DNA of 9,832 nucleotides from Akkermansiaceae bacterium UBA985 (GTDB lineage Bacteria; Verrucomicrobiota; Verrucomicrobiia; Verrucomicrobiales; Akkermansiaceae): assembly GCA_002292185.1 (NCBI GenBank), contig DBBL01000075.1:6869-16700 (forward strand), written 5' to 3'. The notes under the pieces are model-generated. The model was not told the DNA's origin and ran no database searches. It saw nothing but the letters and a program-made list of their open reading frames with translations. This document shows, piece by piece, positions 1-6,571 of the stretch (position 1 is the first letter of the stretch; each line of letters begins with the position of its first letter). The position numbers were made by a program, and so were the translations under genes.

Positions 1-1011
1 GTATTAGATTTTCCTGAGTCAGGGGCAGTAATCGTGGGCGCGAATGCGCATGGCAAAACATCAATCCTGGAAGCGGTATGTGTATTGCTAAGGCTGCAGT
101 CACCGCGCAGCACTCGCTTAGGTAAGATCGTTAAGGTAGAGCAGTCAGGCTTTGGCGTTGCCGGACAAGCATGGGGTGCAGAAATGCAGGTGAGTTTTGG
201 CTCACGCAAAGGCGTGGAAATGAAAGTGGATGACGAGCTGATTCCTCGGCAAACTGATTATCTGAGTTTGGGCGGACTGGTTGTCTGGATGGGTAATGAT
301 GACTTGGAGTTAGTGCGTGGCTCGGGCCGGGTGCGACGACGTTATCTTGATTTTATAGGGTGCCAGCTGGACCCTGCTTACCGAGACCATTTAAACCGAT
401 ACAATCGTGTGCTCAAGGCGCGTAATCTGCTGCTTAGGGACCGAACTCTGAGGGAGTCTGAGATAGCTGCATACACTGAGCTTCTTATGAAACATGGCGC
501 ATTTATCTCCGCATCGCGCCGTAAGCTCGTTGAGATGCTCAATCCAGAAGCGGTTAAAGCTCAGCATCAAGTCAGTGCCTGTGATGAACGCATAGCGATG
601 AAGTATGTCTGCGGATCGGGGGATGACTTGGCGACAAGTCTTGAGATGACTGCTGAGCGCGAGCGTCGGGTTGGCCAGACGGTGGTAGGTCCACATCGGG
701 ACGAGATTGATTTGACGATCAACGGTATGGCGGCTGCTGATTTTGCCAGTGAGGGGCAGCAGCGCACGATGGCTCTGTCACTGAAATTGGCGCAGGGTGA
801 GCTGCTTTACAGGCAAACAGGAAAAATGCCGGTTTATTTACTCGATGATATCTTTGGTGAGCTTGACCCTGCTCGCCGTAATGCATTGATGAACGCATTG
901 CCCGTGAAGGCGCAAAAGTTGATTACAACAACGCACATTGACTGGATGGAGGATGAGTTTGAAGTCATCCAAATGGACGGTGTTGGTGCTGTGGAGCCAC
1001 GCAGCAATTAA
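1..1011 (+). CDS. recF: DNA replication/repair protein RecF (5' end outside window)
   Basis: RecF is an ABC/SMC-like ATPase that binds DNA at gapped forks and helps RecO and RecR load RecA. The reading frame is open from base 1, so the true start lies upstream; roughly 20 N-terminal residues are probably missing compared with the usual ~360. Visible motifs, counted from the first codon in the window, are a Walker A GANAHGKT at residues 13-20, a RecF-typical segment with GSGRVRRRYLDFIGCQLDPA (about nt 319-378), VVGPHRDEIDL before the signature (about nt 682-714), an ABC signature-like SEGQQRT at 250-256, and a Walker B LLDDIFGELD with Asp282/Asp283. The GTG at 34 is in frame but sits inside Walker A, so it is not the start. 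The gene ends in TAA within a short inverted repeat and converges on the minus-strand ABC ATPase gene. Its upstream neighbours are not visible. Confidence 0.95.
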   Translation, partial: VLDFPESGAVIVGANAHGKTSILEAVCVLLRLQSPRSTRLGKIVKVEQSGFGVAGQAWGAEMQVSFGSRKGVEMKVDDELIPRQTDYLSLGGLVVWMGNDDLELVRGSGRVRRRYLDFIGCQLDPAYRDHLNRYNRVLKARNLLLRDRTLRESEIAAYTELLMKHGAFISASRRKLVEMLNPEAVKAQHQVSACDERIAMKYVCGSGDDLATSLEMTAERERRVGQTVVGPHRDEIDLTINGMAAADFASEGQQRTMALSLKLAQGELLYRQTGKMPVYLLDDIFGELDPARRNALMNALPVKAQKLITTTHIDWMEDEFEVIQMDGVGAVEPRSN

Positions 1012-1028
1012 TGACGACAAGGTCATTA
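1009..1028. repeat. Inverted repeat spanning the recF stop codon
   Basis: TAATGAC (1009-1015) and GTCATTA (1022-1028) are perfect 7-nt inverted arms around a 6-nt loop GACAAG. The first arm begins with the recF stop codon. There is no T-tract on either strand, so it is not a standard intrinsic terminator. Its place between two convergent genes makes a transcript-end or 3'-protecting hairpin possible. Confidence 0.4.
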
Positions 1029-1084
1029 TAAGAGGCTATGACAAGTGGGCGATGACAGGTGGCTGGAGCCTTGGCGACGCTTCG

Positions 1085-2071
1085 TTAAGATGACTTGTCG
1101 GCAAGACAGCCCGGGCAATTCTGGGCAAAATGATTGGGTGATATTTCACCGAACTCCGGCGGGGAATCCATGATGCATTGTGATGGGTCACCCAGTGTGT
1201 TGCGCTCATGAAATGAGCAGCCTGTGGGAGGATCTGATAAATCTGGCGGCGTGCCAGGTATCGTGTAAAGCAGCTCTCCCTTAGCGTGGGTTGCGGGAAT
1301 GCTTTTCATCAGTGCGCGTGTATAGGCGTGGAGAGGATGATTGAATAGGGTTTTGGTCTCAGCGCGCTCGATCATTCTGCCGGCATACATCACATTGACG
1401 AGGTCACATGTCTGGTGCACGACGGCAAGGTCGTGGGTGATGAGGATGACAGCGGTATCGAGTTCCTTTTGGCGATCTTTGATGAGGTCCAGCACCTGTT
1501 TCTGAACAGTCACATCGAGGGCTGTTGTGGGCTCGTCACAGATGAGTAGTTCTGGGCGTGTGATTAGCGCCATTGCGATCATGACACGTTGGCGCATGCC
1601 ACCTGAAAATTCATGAGGGTAGGAGTCAATACGCTTTTCAGGCTCAGCGATACCAACCTCCGCCAGTGCATCAATGGCTCTGTGTAACGCAGCTTTACCT
1701 TTGATGCCGTCATGAATCTCCAATGGCTCAGTTAGCTGGGTTGAGATTTTCAGGTATGGATTGAGCGAGGTCATCGGATCTTGGAAAATCATCGAGATGC
1801 GCTTGCCTCGGATTCGTCTAAGATGTTTAGGGTCTGCTTTGAGCAGGTCGACACCGTCGAAGATGGCTTTGCCTGAGTGGATTCTTCCAGGGGGCTGGGG
1901 GATGAGCCCGACCAATGAGTAGCAGGTGACAGATTTTCCAGACCCAGATTCACCCACGATGCCAACCGTTTGGCCTTTTTCGACAGAGAATGACACATCC
2001 TCAACGGCTCTGACAACGCCGTTACGCGTGTGGAAACGAGTCGTTAAGTGGGTAACATCGAGAAGGGCCAT
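1085..2071 (-). CDS. OppD/DppD-type peptide ABC transporter ATP-binding protein
   Basis: This 328-residue protein is an ATPase subunit of the peptide/nickel importer family, which powers uptake of oligopeptides or related solutes from the cytoplasmic side. Motifs are Walker A GESGSGKS (40-47), Q-loop Gln97, signature FSGGMRQ (155-161), Walker B ELLICDE (174-180) and switch His213. A C-terminal oligopeptide/dipeptide extension follows from about residue 235, with cysteines at 285, 299, 319 and 322. In many relatives the start of this segment has a closely spaced second Cys after GCxFxxR; here that position is Asn291. The gene is last in a minus-strand run behind the HIT gene (43-nt gap). No permease, binding protein or second ATPase (OppF) lies in the window, so substrate and partners are unknown. 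The ATG at 2069-2071 has no clear Shine-Dalgarno site. Confidence 0.93.
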   Translation of the reverse strand: MALLDVTHLTTRFHTRNGVVRAVEDVSFSVEKGQTVGIVGESGSGKSVTCYSLVGLIPQPPGRIHSGKAIFDGVDLLKADPKHLRRIRGKRISMIFQDPMTSLNPYLKISTQLTEPLEIHDGIKGKAALHRAIDALAEVGIAEPEKRIDSYPHEFSGGMRQRVMIAMALITRPELLICDEPTTALDVTVQKQVLDLIKDRQKELDTAVILITHDLAVVHQTCDLVNVMYAGRMIERAETKTLFNHPLHAYTRALMKSIPATHAKGELLYTIPGTPPDLSDPPTGCSFHERNTLGDPSQCIMDSPPEFGEISPNHFAQNCPGCLADKSS

Positions 2072-2114
2072 GGTCTTGTTTCAAGTGAGTGTAAACAATG
2101 AGCAACGAGGGAGT

Positions 2115-2522
2115 TTAGAAGGTATAATGACGATAGGCCTCGCGCAGGGCGAGAATTTCATCATTTGTATAAGCCCTTTTCTCAGCGTGCCCCCAGATGA
2201 CATCTGGCCATGCAGGGTCTGTTTGGTAGCGAGCAACCACATGAATATGAAGTTGGGACACAATGTTGCCAATGGCGGCGACATTGAGTTTGTCTGGTTT
2301 GAAATGTGATTGCACAAATTTCGATATTTTTCGAATTGTTTGCATCACCGAATCATAATCATCTGATTCTAACTGGTGCAGTTCAATAATGTGATCGTCT
2401 ACTTCTGGCACGAGGATGAACCACGGAAAGACACCATTGTTCTTGAGCAAAACACGGCATTTTCCGTGGAGACCGAAGTCAATGCCTCCTGCTTCGAGGC
2501 GCTCGTTGAGTGAAAATGACAT
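2115..2522 (-). CDS. HIT-family (histidine triad) nucleotide-binding protein
   Basis: This is a small (135-residue) histidine-triad superfamily protein; the family hydrolyses or transfers nucleotidyl groups, for example from dinucleoside polyphosphates or nucleoside phosphoramidates. The catalytic segment SQLHIHVVARY begins at residue 89. The usual H-x-H-x-H motif reads Gln90-Leu-His92-Ile-His94-Val-Val, so the first triad His is Gln, while the middle His, expected to be the nucleophile, is kept. A Trp-rich DPAWPDVIWG follows at about 102-111, a feature I associate with one bacterial subgroup of short HIT proteins carrying this Gln. An upstream segment (FPWFILVPEVDDHIIELHQL) fits the HIT fold. 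The substrate cannot be deduced. The gene lies 48 nt after der and 43 nt before the ABC ATPase gene, on the same strand. Confidence 0.9.
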   Translation of the reverse strand: MSFSLNERLEAGGIDFGLHGKCRVLLKNNGVFPWFILVPEVDDHIIELHQLESDDYDSVMQTIRKISKFVQSHFKPDKLNVAAIGNIVSQLHIHVVARYQTDPAWPDVIWGHAEKRAYTNDEILALREAYRHYTF

Positions 2523-2570
2523 ACAGGTAATGCGGGCGAGGCGTTTGTTTTATATCCTCTTATTTTGGTT

Positions 2571-3953
2571 TTAGGATTTGCCTCTTTTTTCAGTAGATGC
2601 ATTTCTTGAACGAACTGAAAAAGTAATAGGGATTCCCGGAGAGGGGTGATCCTCACGCAGTCGATTGGTGAGGTATTGCTCGTAGTTTTCCTGCATCAGG
2701 CGCTTGTCATTAACAAAGAGAATATAGGTCGGCACTGGGATAGCTGTGTAGCGATCGTTGGTGGCTGCAGTTGCGTAGAGAAGTTTGAGGCGTTTGTTGC
2801 CTTTTTTCGCCTGAGGTGGCTTTTTCTCGAAAGCAAGTCCGAGAAAACGGTTGAGTTTGCCCGTCGTGATGGGGTTTTGGGCAAGTTTACGGATTTCGGC
2901 AATTTTGCTGAATACGAGTCCGATGGATTGTTTCTTCAGTGCTGAGACACAAACATATGGCGCGTATGCGAGGAAGAAAAGCTCTGTGCGAACGTGTTCT
3001 GTTGCCTCCTCAAGACGCACGTTTTTTGCCGTGCCTGGGTGATAGAGATCAAATTTGTTGAGCACAATGAGGCATGGCTTGTTCTCGCTCTGAATAATAC
3101 GGGCGATTTTGCGGTCCTGAGCAGATACGCCCTCAGCGCAGTCGATCACCAGTAGGCAGATGTCTGCGCGGCGAATGGATCTTTCTGCTCGCATGGCGGA
3201 AAAAACTTCGACGGATGAATCCATCTTTGTGCGCCGGCGCAGACCCGCGGTATCGATGATGGTGTGAAGTTCTCCCATGAACTCATAAGGAATATCGACC
3301 GAGTCTCGTGTGGTGCCGGCAATCTCTGAGACAATAGTGCGTTCGTCCTTGAGGATGGCGTTGACGAGTGAAGATTTGCCGGCGTTTGGCCTGCCTACGA
3401 TCGCGATTTTGAGGCCATCGCGCTTCACTTCCTCTTCTGCAGCTTCTATATTTTGGTTGATGGGGGTGACAACGGTATCAATGGCGTCGGCAATGCTGCC
3501 CATATTTCTACCGAGCTCAGCCGATACAGCTAGCCCAGCGCCGTATCCTAGCGATGCAAAATCTCCTGACAATTGTTCCTGATTTTCGTTGTCAGCCTTA
3601 TTAATGATGAGTTGCACGGGGGCCTTAGATTTACGCAGTTTCTGGGCGAGAGCTTCATCGATGGAGGTAACGCCGTCCTTAGCATCCACAACAAAGATAA
3701 TTAAATCGGCTGTTTGCATGGCGATGTCAGCCTCTGTGGCAACAGCATCGCCAAAGCTGTCATTGAGTGTTGCGCCGATACCGCCGGTGTCGATTAGCGT
3801 GCAGGGTGATACGCTGACGCTGCAGGGCGCAGAAATACGATCGCGTGTTACGCCAGGTTGGTCATGAACAATGGCGATGCGTCGACCTGCAAGTCGGTTG
3901 AAGAGTGCTGATTTACCGACATTAGGTCGGCCGACAATGGCTACGGTTGGCAT
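2571..3953 (-). CDS. der: Ribosome biogenesis GTPase Der (EngA)
   Basis: Der has two tandem Era-like GTPase domains and a C-terminal KH-like domain, and is needed for late 50S subunit assembly. Domain 1 shows G1 GRPNVGKS (8-15), G3 DTGG (55-58) and G4 NKAD (118-121). An acidic linker around 168-178 leads to domain 2 with G1 GRPNAGKS (187-194), G3 DTAG (234-237) and G4 NKFD (299-302). The KH-like region covers about 350-450 and ends with the typical PGIPITFSVRSRN. The length of 460 residues is normal for the family. The protein starts directly with the first GTPase strand (MPTVAIVGRPN), which supports the ATG at 3951-3953; no Shine-Dalgarno site is visible. It lies 33 nt downstream of pgsA and probably shares its transcript. 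All residues needed for nucleotide binding appear intact. Confidence 0.97.
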   Translation of the reverse strand: MPTVAIVGRPNVGKSALFNRLAGRRIAIVHDQPGVTRDRISAPCSVSVSPCTLIDTGGIGATLNDSFGDAVATEADIAMQTADLIIFVVDAKDGVTSIDEALAQKLRKSKAPVQLIINKADNENQEQLSGDFASLGYGAGLAVSAELGRNMGSIADAIDTVVTPINQNIEAAEEEVKRDGLKIAIVGRPNAGKSSLVNAILKDERTIVSEIAGTTRDSVDIPYEFMGELHTIIDTAGLRRRTKMDSSVEVFSAMRAERSIRRADICLLVIDCAEGVSAQDRKIARIIQSENKPCLIVLNKFDLYHPGTAKNVRLEEATEHVRTELFFLAYAPYVCVSALKKQSIGLVFSKIAEIRKLAQNPITTGKLNRFLGLAFEKKPPQAKKGNKRLKLLYATAATNDRYTAIPVPTYILFVNDKRLMQENYEQYLTNRLREDHPSPGIPITFSVRSRNASTEKRGKS

Positions 3954-3986
3954 AGTGTGAATAGATGAGTGAAAGTGAAGTGAGTG

Positions 3987-4568
3987 CTACTCTGTCTGGT
4001 GGTGTTCGTTTAGCATGTGCAGTCCTTGACGGAAATACTCAATGCCAGACCAGATCGTGAAAATGGTCGCTAGAATAGTGGGGTAAATAGGGGAGAAGGG
4101 GATGACTTTAAGCATGACCCAGCCGAGCAGAAGCATCTGGGTGAAGGTGCAAACTTTACCGCTCCAGTGAGGCTTGATGGGAACGTGGGAGTTGAAGTAG
4201 TGCAGAATCCAGATGCCGACAATGATAATGATGTCTCTTGCGATCATTAGCGCGGTAAACCATATAGGGATATGCCAACCTTCACCCCAAGGAATGAAGG
4301 TGAGAATGACAATGCCTGTTAGCAGCAGGGTCTTATCTGCCATGGGGTCTATGAATGCACCGAATTTGCTCCGCTGGTTGAAGTTGCGGGCAATATAGCC
4401 ATCAACGAAATCGCTTAGTGAGGCGACAATGAAGACGCCAACGGCCCACCAGCGTATGGTCTCGTTTGCTTGGCCTGCTTTGATGCTCTCACCATAATAG
4501 ATAGCAAGAACGGCAAAAACAGGCGCGCACAATAGGCGGCCAACACTAATTTTAGAAGCTAAGGTCAC
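3987..4568 (-). CDS. pgsA: CDP-diacylglycerol-glycerol-3-phosphate 3-phosphatidyltransferase
   Basis: PgsA makes phosphatidylglycerophosphate from CDP-diacylglycerol and glycerol-3-phosphate in the inner membrane, the committed step to phosphatidylglycerol and cardiolipin. The complete CDP-alcohol phosphotransferase motif is present: Asp53, Asp56-Gly57, Ala60-Arg61, Gly70, Asp74 and Asp78, within SDFVDGYIAR and GAFIDPMADK. Several hydrophobic segments (about 12-25, 40-52, 80-93, 103-124, 143-175) fit a polytopic protein. The N-terminus MTLASKISVGRLLCAPVF matches the family start. The start codon is GTG, supported by an AGGAG 9 nt upstream, the only clear Shine-Dalgarno site I see in the window. 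The length of 193 residues is normal. This is the first gene of the minus-strand run and is divergent from the rsmA fusion gene. Other CDP-alcohol transferases are possible, but PgsA fits best. Confidence 0.94.
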   Translation of the reverse strand: MTLASKISVGRLLCAPVFAVLAIYYGESIKAGQANETIRWWAVGVFIVASLSDFVDGYIARNFNQRSKFGAFIDPMADKTLLLTGIVILTFIPWGEGWHIPIWFTALMIARDIIIIVGIWILHYFNSHVPIKPHWSGKVCTFTQMLLLGWVMLKVIPFSPIYPTILATIFTIWSGIEYFRQGLHMLNEHHQTE

Positions 4569-4577
4569 TGTAGCAGT

Positions 4578-4582
4578 CTCCT
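4578..4582 (-). promoter_or_regulatory. Shine-Dalgarno site of pgsA
   Basis: On the minus strand AGGAG ends 9 nt before the GTG at 4566-4568. It decides that GTG as the pgsA start. It stands out because the other starts in the window lack such a site. Confidence 0.7.
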
Positions 4583-4642
4583 GTTTGAAGTTTTCGCTGT
4601 CAAGTATTGCTATTTATCGGCCTGGTGGCTCTGATAGCGGCA

Positions 4643-5998
4643 GTGAACCAGACTGAAATCAAACGACACCTAGATGCAATGGATGTAAATCCATCGAAGA
4701 AGCTGGGTCAGAATTTTTTGATCGATGAAAATGTTGCCCGATGGATTGTCGAGCAGCTTGAGGTTGAGCCTGGAGACACGGTGGTAGAGGTTGGCCCTGG
4801 CACAGGAGCCTTGACGGAACATGTTGTAGCTATTGCTGATCGAGTGATTTTAGTGGAGTTTGATGCCCGTTTGGCTGAAGGGCTCCAAAAGCGCTACGCG
4901 GAAAGCGAAAATGTCGAGGTGCATCATTATGATGCTGCGCGCTTTGATGTTCGCCAGTTATTTAAATATCAGCCGGTTAAGCTACTTGGAAATTTACCTT
5001 ATTCTGCGGGAGGGGCGATTATCAAAAACTTCATGAAGCAGCCTTCACCGGTATGCAAGGCTGTGCTCATGCTGCAAAAAGAGTTTATCGATAGGATTAT
5101 AGCGCAAACGCGGACGAAGGCTTATGGTGTGTTATCTCTGAGGATGCAAAGTGAATGGCATAGTCGACCCGTGAAAACCATTCCTCCTCAAGCATTTTTC
5201 CCTCAGCCCTTAATCGACTCGACGGTGATGGTTTGCGACCCGCGACCAGAAGACCTCCCTGTTTATGATGGACGGCTTTTTGATGAGTTGGTTAGGCGTG
5301 GTTTTGCACAGCGCAGAAAACAGGTGCGCAAGCAGATGCCGGCTAACCGAAAATGGGAAGATGCAGCAAAGCTTATCGGGGTTGTTGAGACAGCAAGAGC
5401 CGAGGAGATCAGTTTGGAGCAGTGGGTTGAATTAACGCGTTTTTATGATGATCATCCCCTTAAAGATAATGCCCAGGATGGGGCAGAGCTTTTTGATGTG
5501 GTCGATGAGGAGGACAAGGTAGTCAGGCAAGAAGTGCGTGATGTGGTTCATCGGCAAGATTTAATTCACCGTGCTATTCATGTGTTTGTCTTTAATAAGC
5601 GCAAGGAATTGTTCCTGCAGAAGCGGTCGCGGCTTAAGGATAAGCACCCAGGAGTCTGGGACTCCAGTGCTGCCGGCCATCTCAATGCCGGTGAGGGTTA
5701 TCAAGAGACAGCGGTTCGTGAGCTCGAGGAAGAACTTGGAATCGTGTCTGATGAGCTTCAAGAGATTGCATCGATCAAGCCTTCTGCCGATACGGGGTGG
5801 GAACACATCAGGTTGTATTTAGCGCGCCATGATGGTTCGATGAGGTTTCCGTGCAGTGAGATCGAAGCTGGGCAGTGGTTCTCGATCGATCAAATCAGGG
5901 GGTGGGTGAATGCCAGACCTGGTGACTTTGCCAGTGGTTTCATCGAATGTTGGAAAATTTTCGAAAAATTGTCAGCTGATCGTGCTGCTGAAGCATAA
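4643..5998 (+). CDS. rsmA: RsmA/KsgA 16S rRNA dimethyltransferase fused to a Nudix hydrolase
   Basis: This is a two-domain protein. The N-terminal domain (about 1-270) is RsmA/KsgA, which dimethylates two adjacent adenosines near the 16S rRNA 3' end (A1518/A1519 in E. coli) using SAM. It has LGQNFLID (21-28), SAM loop GPGTGALT (51-58), acidic Glu72 for the SAM ribose, catalytic NLPY (117-120) and FFPQPLIDS (185-193). The C-terminal domain (about 280-443) is a Nudix hydrolase of YfcD/isopentenyl-diphosphate-isomerase-like type. Its Nudix box at 345-367 has every consensus residue (G-x5-E-x7-RE-L-x-EE-x-G-I), preceded by FLQKRS and HPGVWDS. A linker rich in Asp and Glu joins the domains. Standalone RsmA is about 270 residues; this is 451. 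I prefer GTG 4643 because it gives MNQTEIKRHLDAMDVNPSKK, a family-like N-terminus; TTG 4607 would add 12 hydrophobic residues. No Shine-Dalgarno site is seen. The Nudix substrate is unknown. Confidence 0.94.
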   Translation: MNQTEIKRHLDAMDVNPSKKLGQNFLIDENVARWIVEQLEVEPGDTVVEVGPGTGALTEHVVAIADRVILVEFDARLAEGLQKRYAESENVEVHHYDAARFDVRQLFKYQPVKLLGNLPYSAGGAIIKNFMKQPSPVCKAVLMLQKEFIDRIIAQTRTKAYGVLSLRMQSEWHSRPVKTIPPQAFFPQPLIDSTVMVCDPRPEDLPVYDGRLFDELVRRGFAQRRKQVRKQMPANRKWEDAAKLIGVVETARAEEISLEQWVELTRFYDDHPLKDNAQDGAELFDVVDEEDKVVRQEVRDVVHRQDLIHRAIHVFVFNKRKELFLQKRSRLKDKHPGVWDSSAAGHLNAGEGYQETAVRELEEELGIVSDELQEIASIKPSADTGWEHIRLYLARHDGSMRFPCSEIEAGQWFSIDQIRGWVNARPGDFASGFIECWKIFEKLSADRAAEA

Positions 5999-6137
5999 GT
6001 CGATAAAAGGTGCAGCTAAGCTGCTGATTCGAATGCAGCAAAGCTGGAAAGGCATAGCTCAGCCGATGATTTCAGCCAGCGCTGTTTTATGGTCAGCTCG
6101 TTGCGTGGCCACTTAGTTCTGTGTCCACTGGTCAAAA

Positions 6138-6212
6138 TGGTAGGTCCACCAGGAGTCGAACCTGGATCTACGGCTTCGGAGGCCGTCATACTATCCATTG
6201 TACTATGAACCC
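6138..6212 (-). tRNA. tRNA-Arg (anticodon CCG)
   Basis: A full cloverleaf can be drawn on the minus strand. The acceptor is GGGTTCA/TGGACCT (G1-U72 wobble, U5-G68 wobble). The D arm is GTAC-AATGGATA-GTAT with the conserved GG. The anticodon arm is ACGGC-CTCCGAA-GCCGT with anticodon CCG reading the Arg codon CGG. The variable loop has 4 nt (AGAT). The T arm is CCAGG-TTCGACT-CCTGG. Discriminator A73 is followed by an encoded CCA (plus-strand TGG at 6138-6140). It converges on the rsmA-Nudix gene. Confidence 0.95.
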
Positions 6213-6454
6213 ATTTTTTCCAGCATGGCTAATGTTTAAACGAAGCCGCGCGAGATGCGTAAGGTTTGTAGTTTGCCAAGTCAAGAGATGAGTTTGAGCA
6301 ATCAGGGATGTCCCTTGCCACGTCGCATGAGCGTAAGAGTTACATTTCACGTTAAAAATGAGAGTTTGAGTCCTCTTTGGATTGAGTGTGATTGCACGGT
6401 ATTGCTGATTTGGTGTCACGGGCTTGTTATCCTATGTTTGGGGGATGGTTTTTT
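6213..6454. other. Non-coding stretch between tRNA-Arg and the ExbB-type gene
   Basis: I find no gene here that I can support. Two overlapping ORFs of 67 and 77 codons on opposite strands have low-complexity, unrecognisable translations. The minus-strand part next to the tRNA must carry its promoter: a near-consensus TTGACT (plus 6278-6283 read in reverse) is present, but without a good -10 at the right distance. A small inverted repeat, GCA-AGGG/CCCT-TGC with a 3-nt bulge, lies at 6298-6318. GAGTTTGAG occurs twice, near 6290 and 6362. None of this is strong enough to name a regulator site. Confidence 0.4.
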
Positions 6455-6571
6455 ATGATTTCCTTCTTTACTCCAGATGGGAGCTTAGCAGAATCACTAG
6501 GAGAAAATTTTACTACACATCGTCATTGGGAACGATGCAAGCAACTCACACAATATAATCAAAACCTATGA
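6455..6571 (+). CDS. Possible 38-residue small ORF overlapping the ExbB start (uncertain)
   Basis: An ATG at 6455 opens a 38-codon frame beginning MISFFTPDGSLAESLGEN and ending in QLTQYNQNL. Its TGA overlaps the ATG at 6568 in an ATGA arrangement, the layout of translationally coupled genes. A G-rich stretch (about 6440-6445) lies 9-10 nt upstream and could act as a weak ribosome site. There is no domain, membrane segment or known family. The perfect TATAAT inside its last codons suggests the region could instead be promoter, in which case this ORF is chance. At this length chance is the default explanation. Confidence 0.2.
   Translation: MISFFTPDGSLAESLGENFTTHRHWERCKQLTQYNQNL
6554..6559 (+). 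promoter_or_regulatory. TATAAT -10 element immediately before the ExbB-type gene
   Basis: A perfect TATAAT ends 8 nt before the ATG at 6568. With usual spacing, transcription would begin at about 6566-6568, on the start codon, giving a leaderless mRNA. No good -35 hexamer lies 16-18 nt upstream; TTGGGA at 6526-6531 is 22 nt away, which is too far. Confidence 0.35.

Noticed and set aside
34..36. GTG as the recF start.
   Set aside because: It is within the Walker A strand; the frame continues upstream to base 1 with RecF-like sequence, so the gene is cut by the window edge.
3310..3867. Two antisense ORFs of about 90 codons inside der.
   Set aside because: They are mirror frames of the strongly conserved Der GTPase coding sequence with low-complexity Ser/Ala-rich translations.
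4598..4603. Perfect minus-strand TTGACA upstream of pgsA.
   Set aside because: No -10 hexamer lies 16-18 nt downstream; that position falls on the Shine-Dalgarno region. It is probably a chance match.
4607..4642. TTG start giving 12 extra N-terminal residues (MLFIGLVALIAA) on the RsmA-Nudix protein.
   Set aside because: RsmA is cytoplasmic and does not carry a hydrophobic leader. GTG 4643 gives a family-like N-terminus, and no ribosome site supports the TTG.
6012..6040. Overlapping GCAGC/GCTGC/GCAGC repeats after the RsmA-Nudix gene as a terminator or riboswitch.
   Set aside because: The stems are about 5 bp with mutually exclusive pairings and no T-tract follows, so this is too weak to call.
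6138..6165. tRNA 3' end as an integration (att) site.
   Set aside because: I see no second copy of the tRNA 3' segment and no integrase or mobile gene in the window.
6186..6458. Two opposing ORFs (77 codons minus, 67 codons plus) between the tRNA and the ExbB-type gene.
   Set aside because: They overlap each other, and one runs into the tRNA. The translations look non-protein-like, and neither has a supported start.
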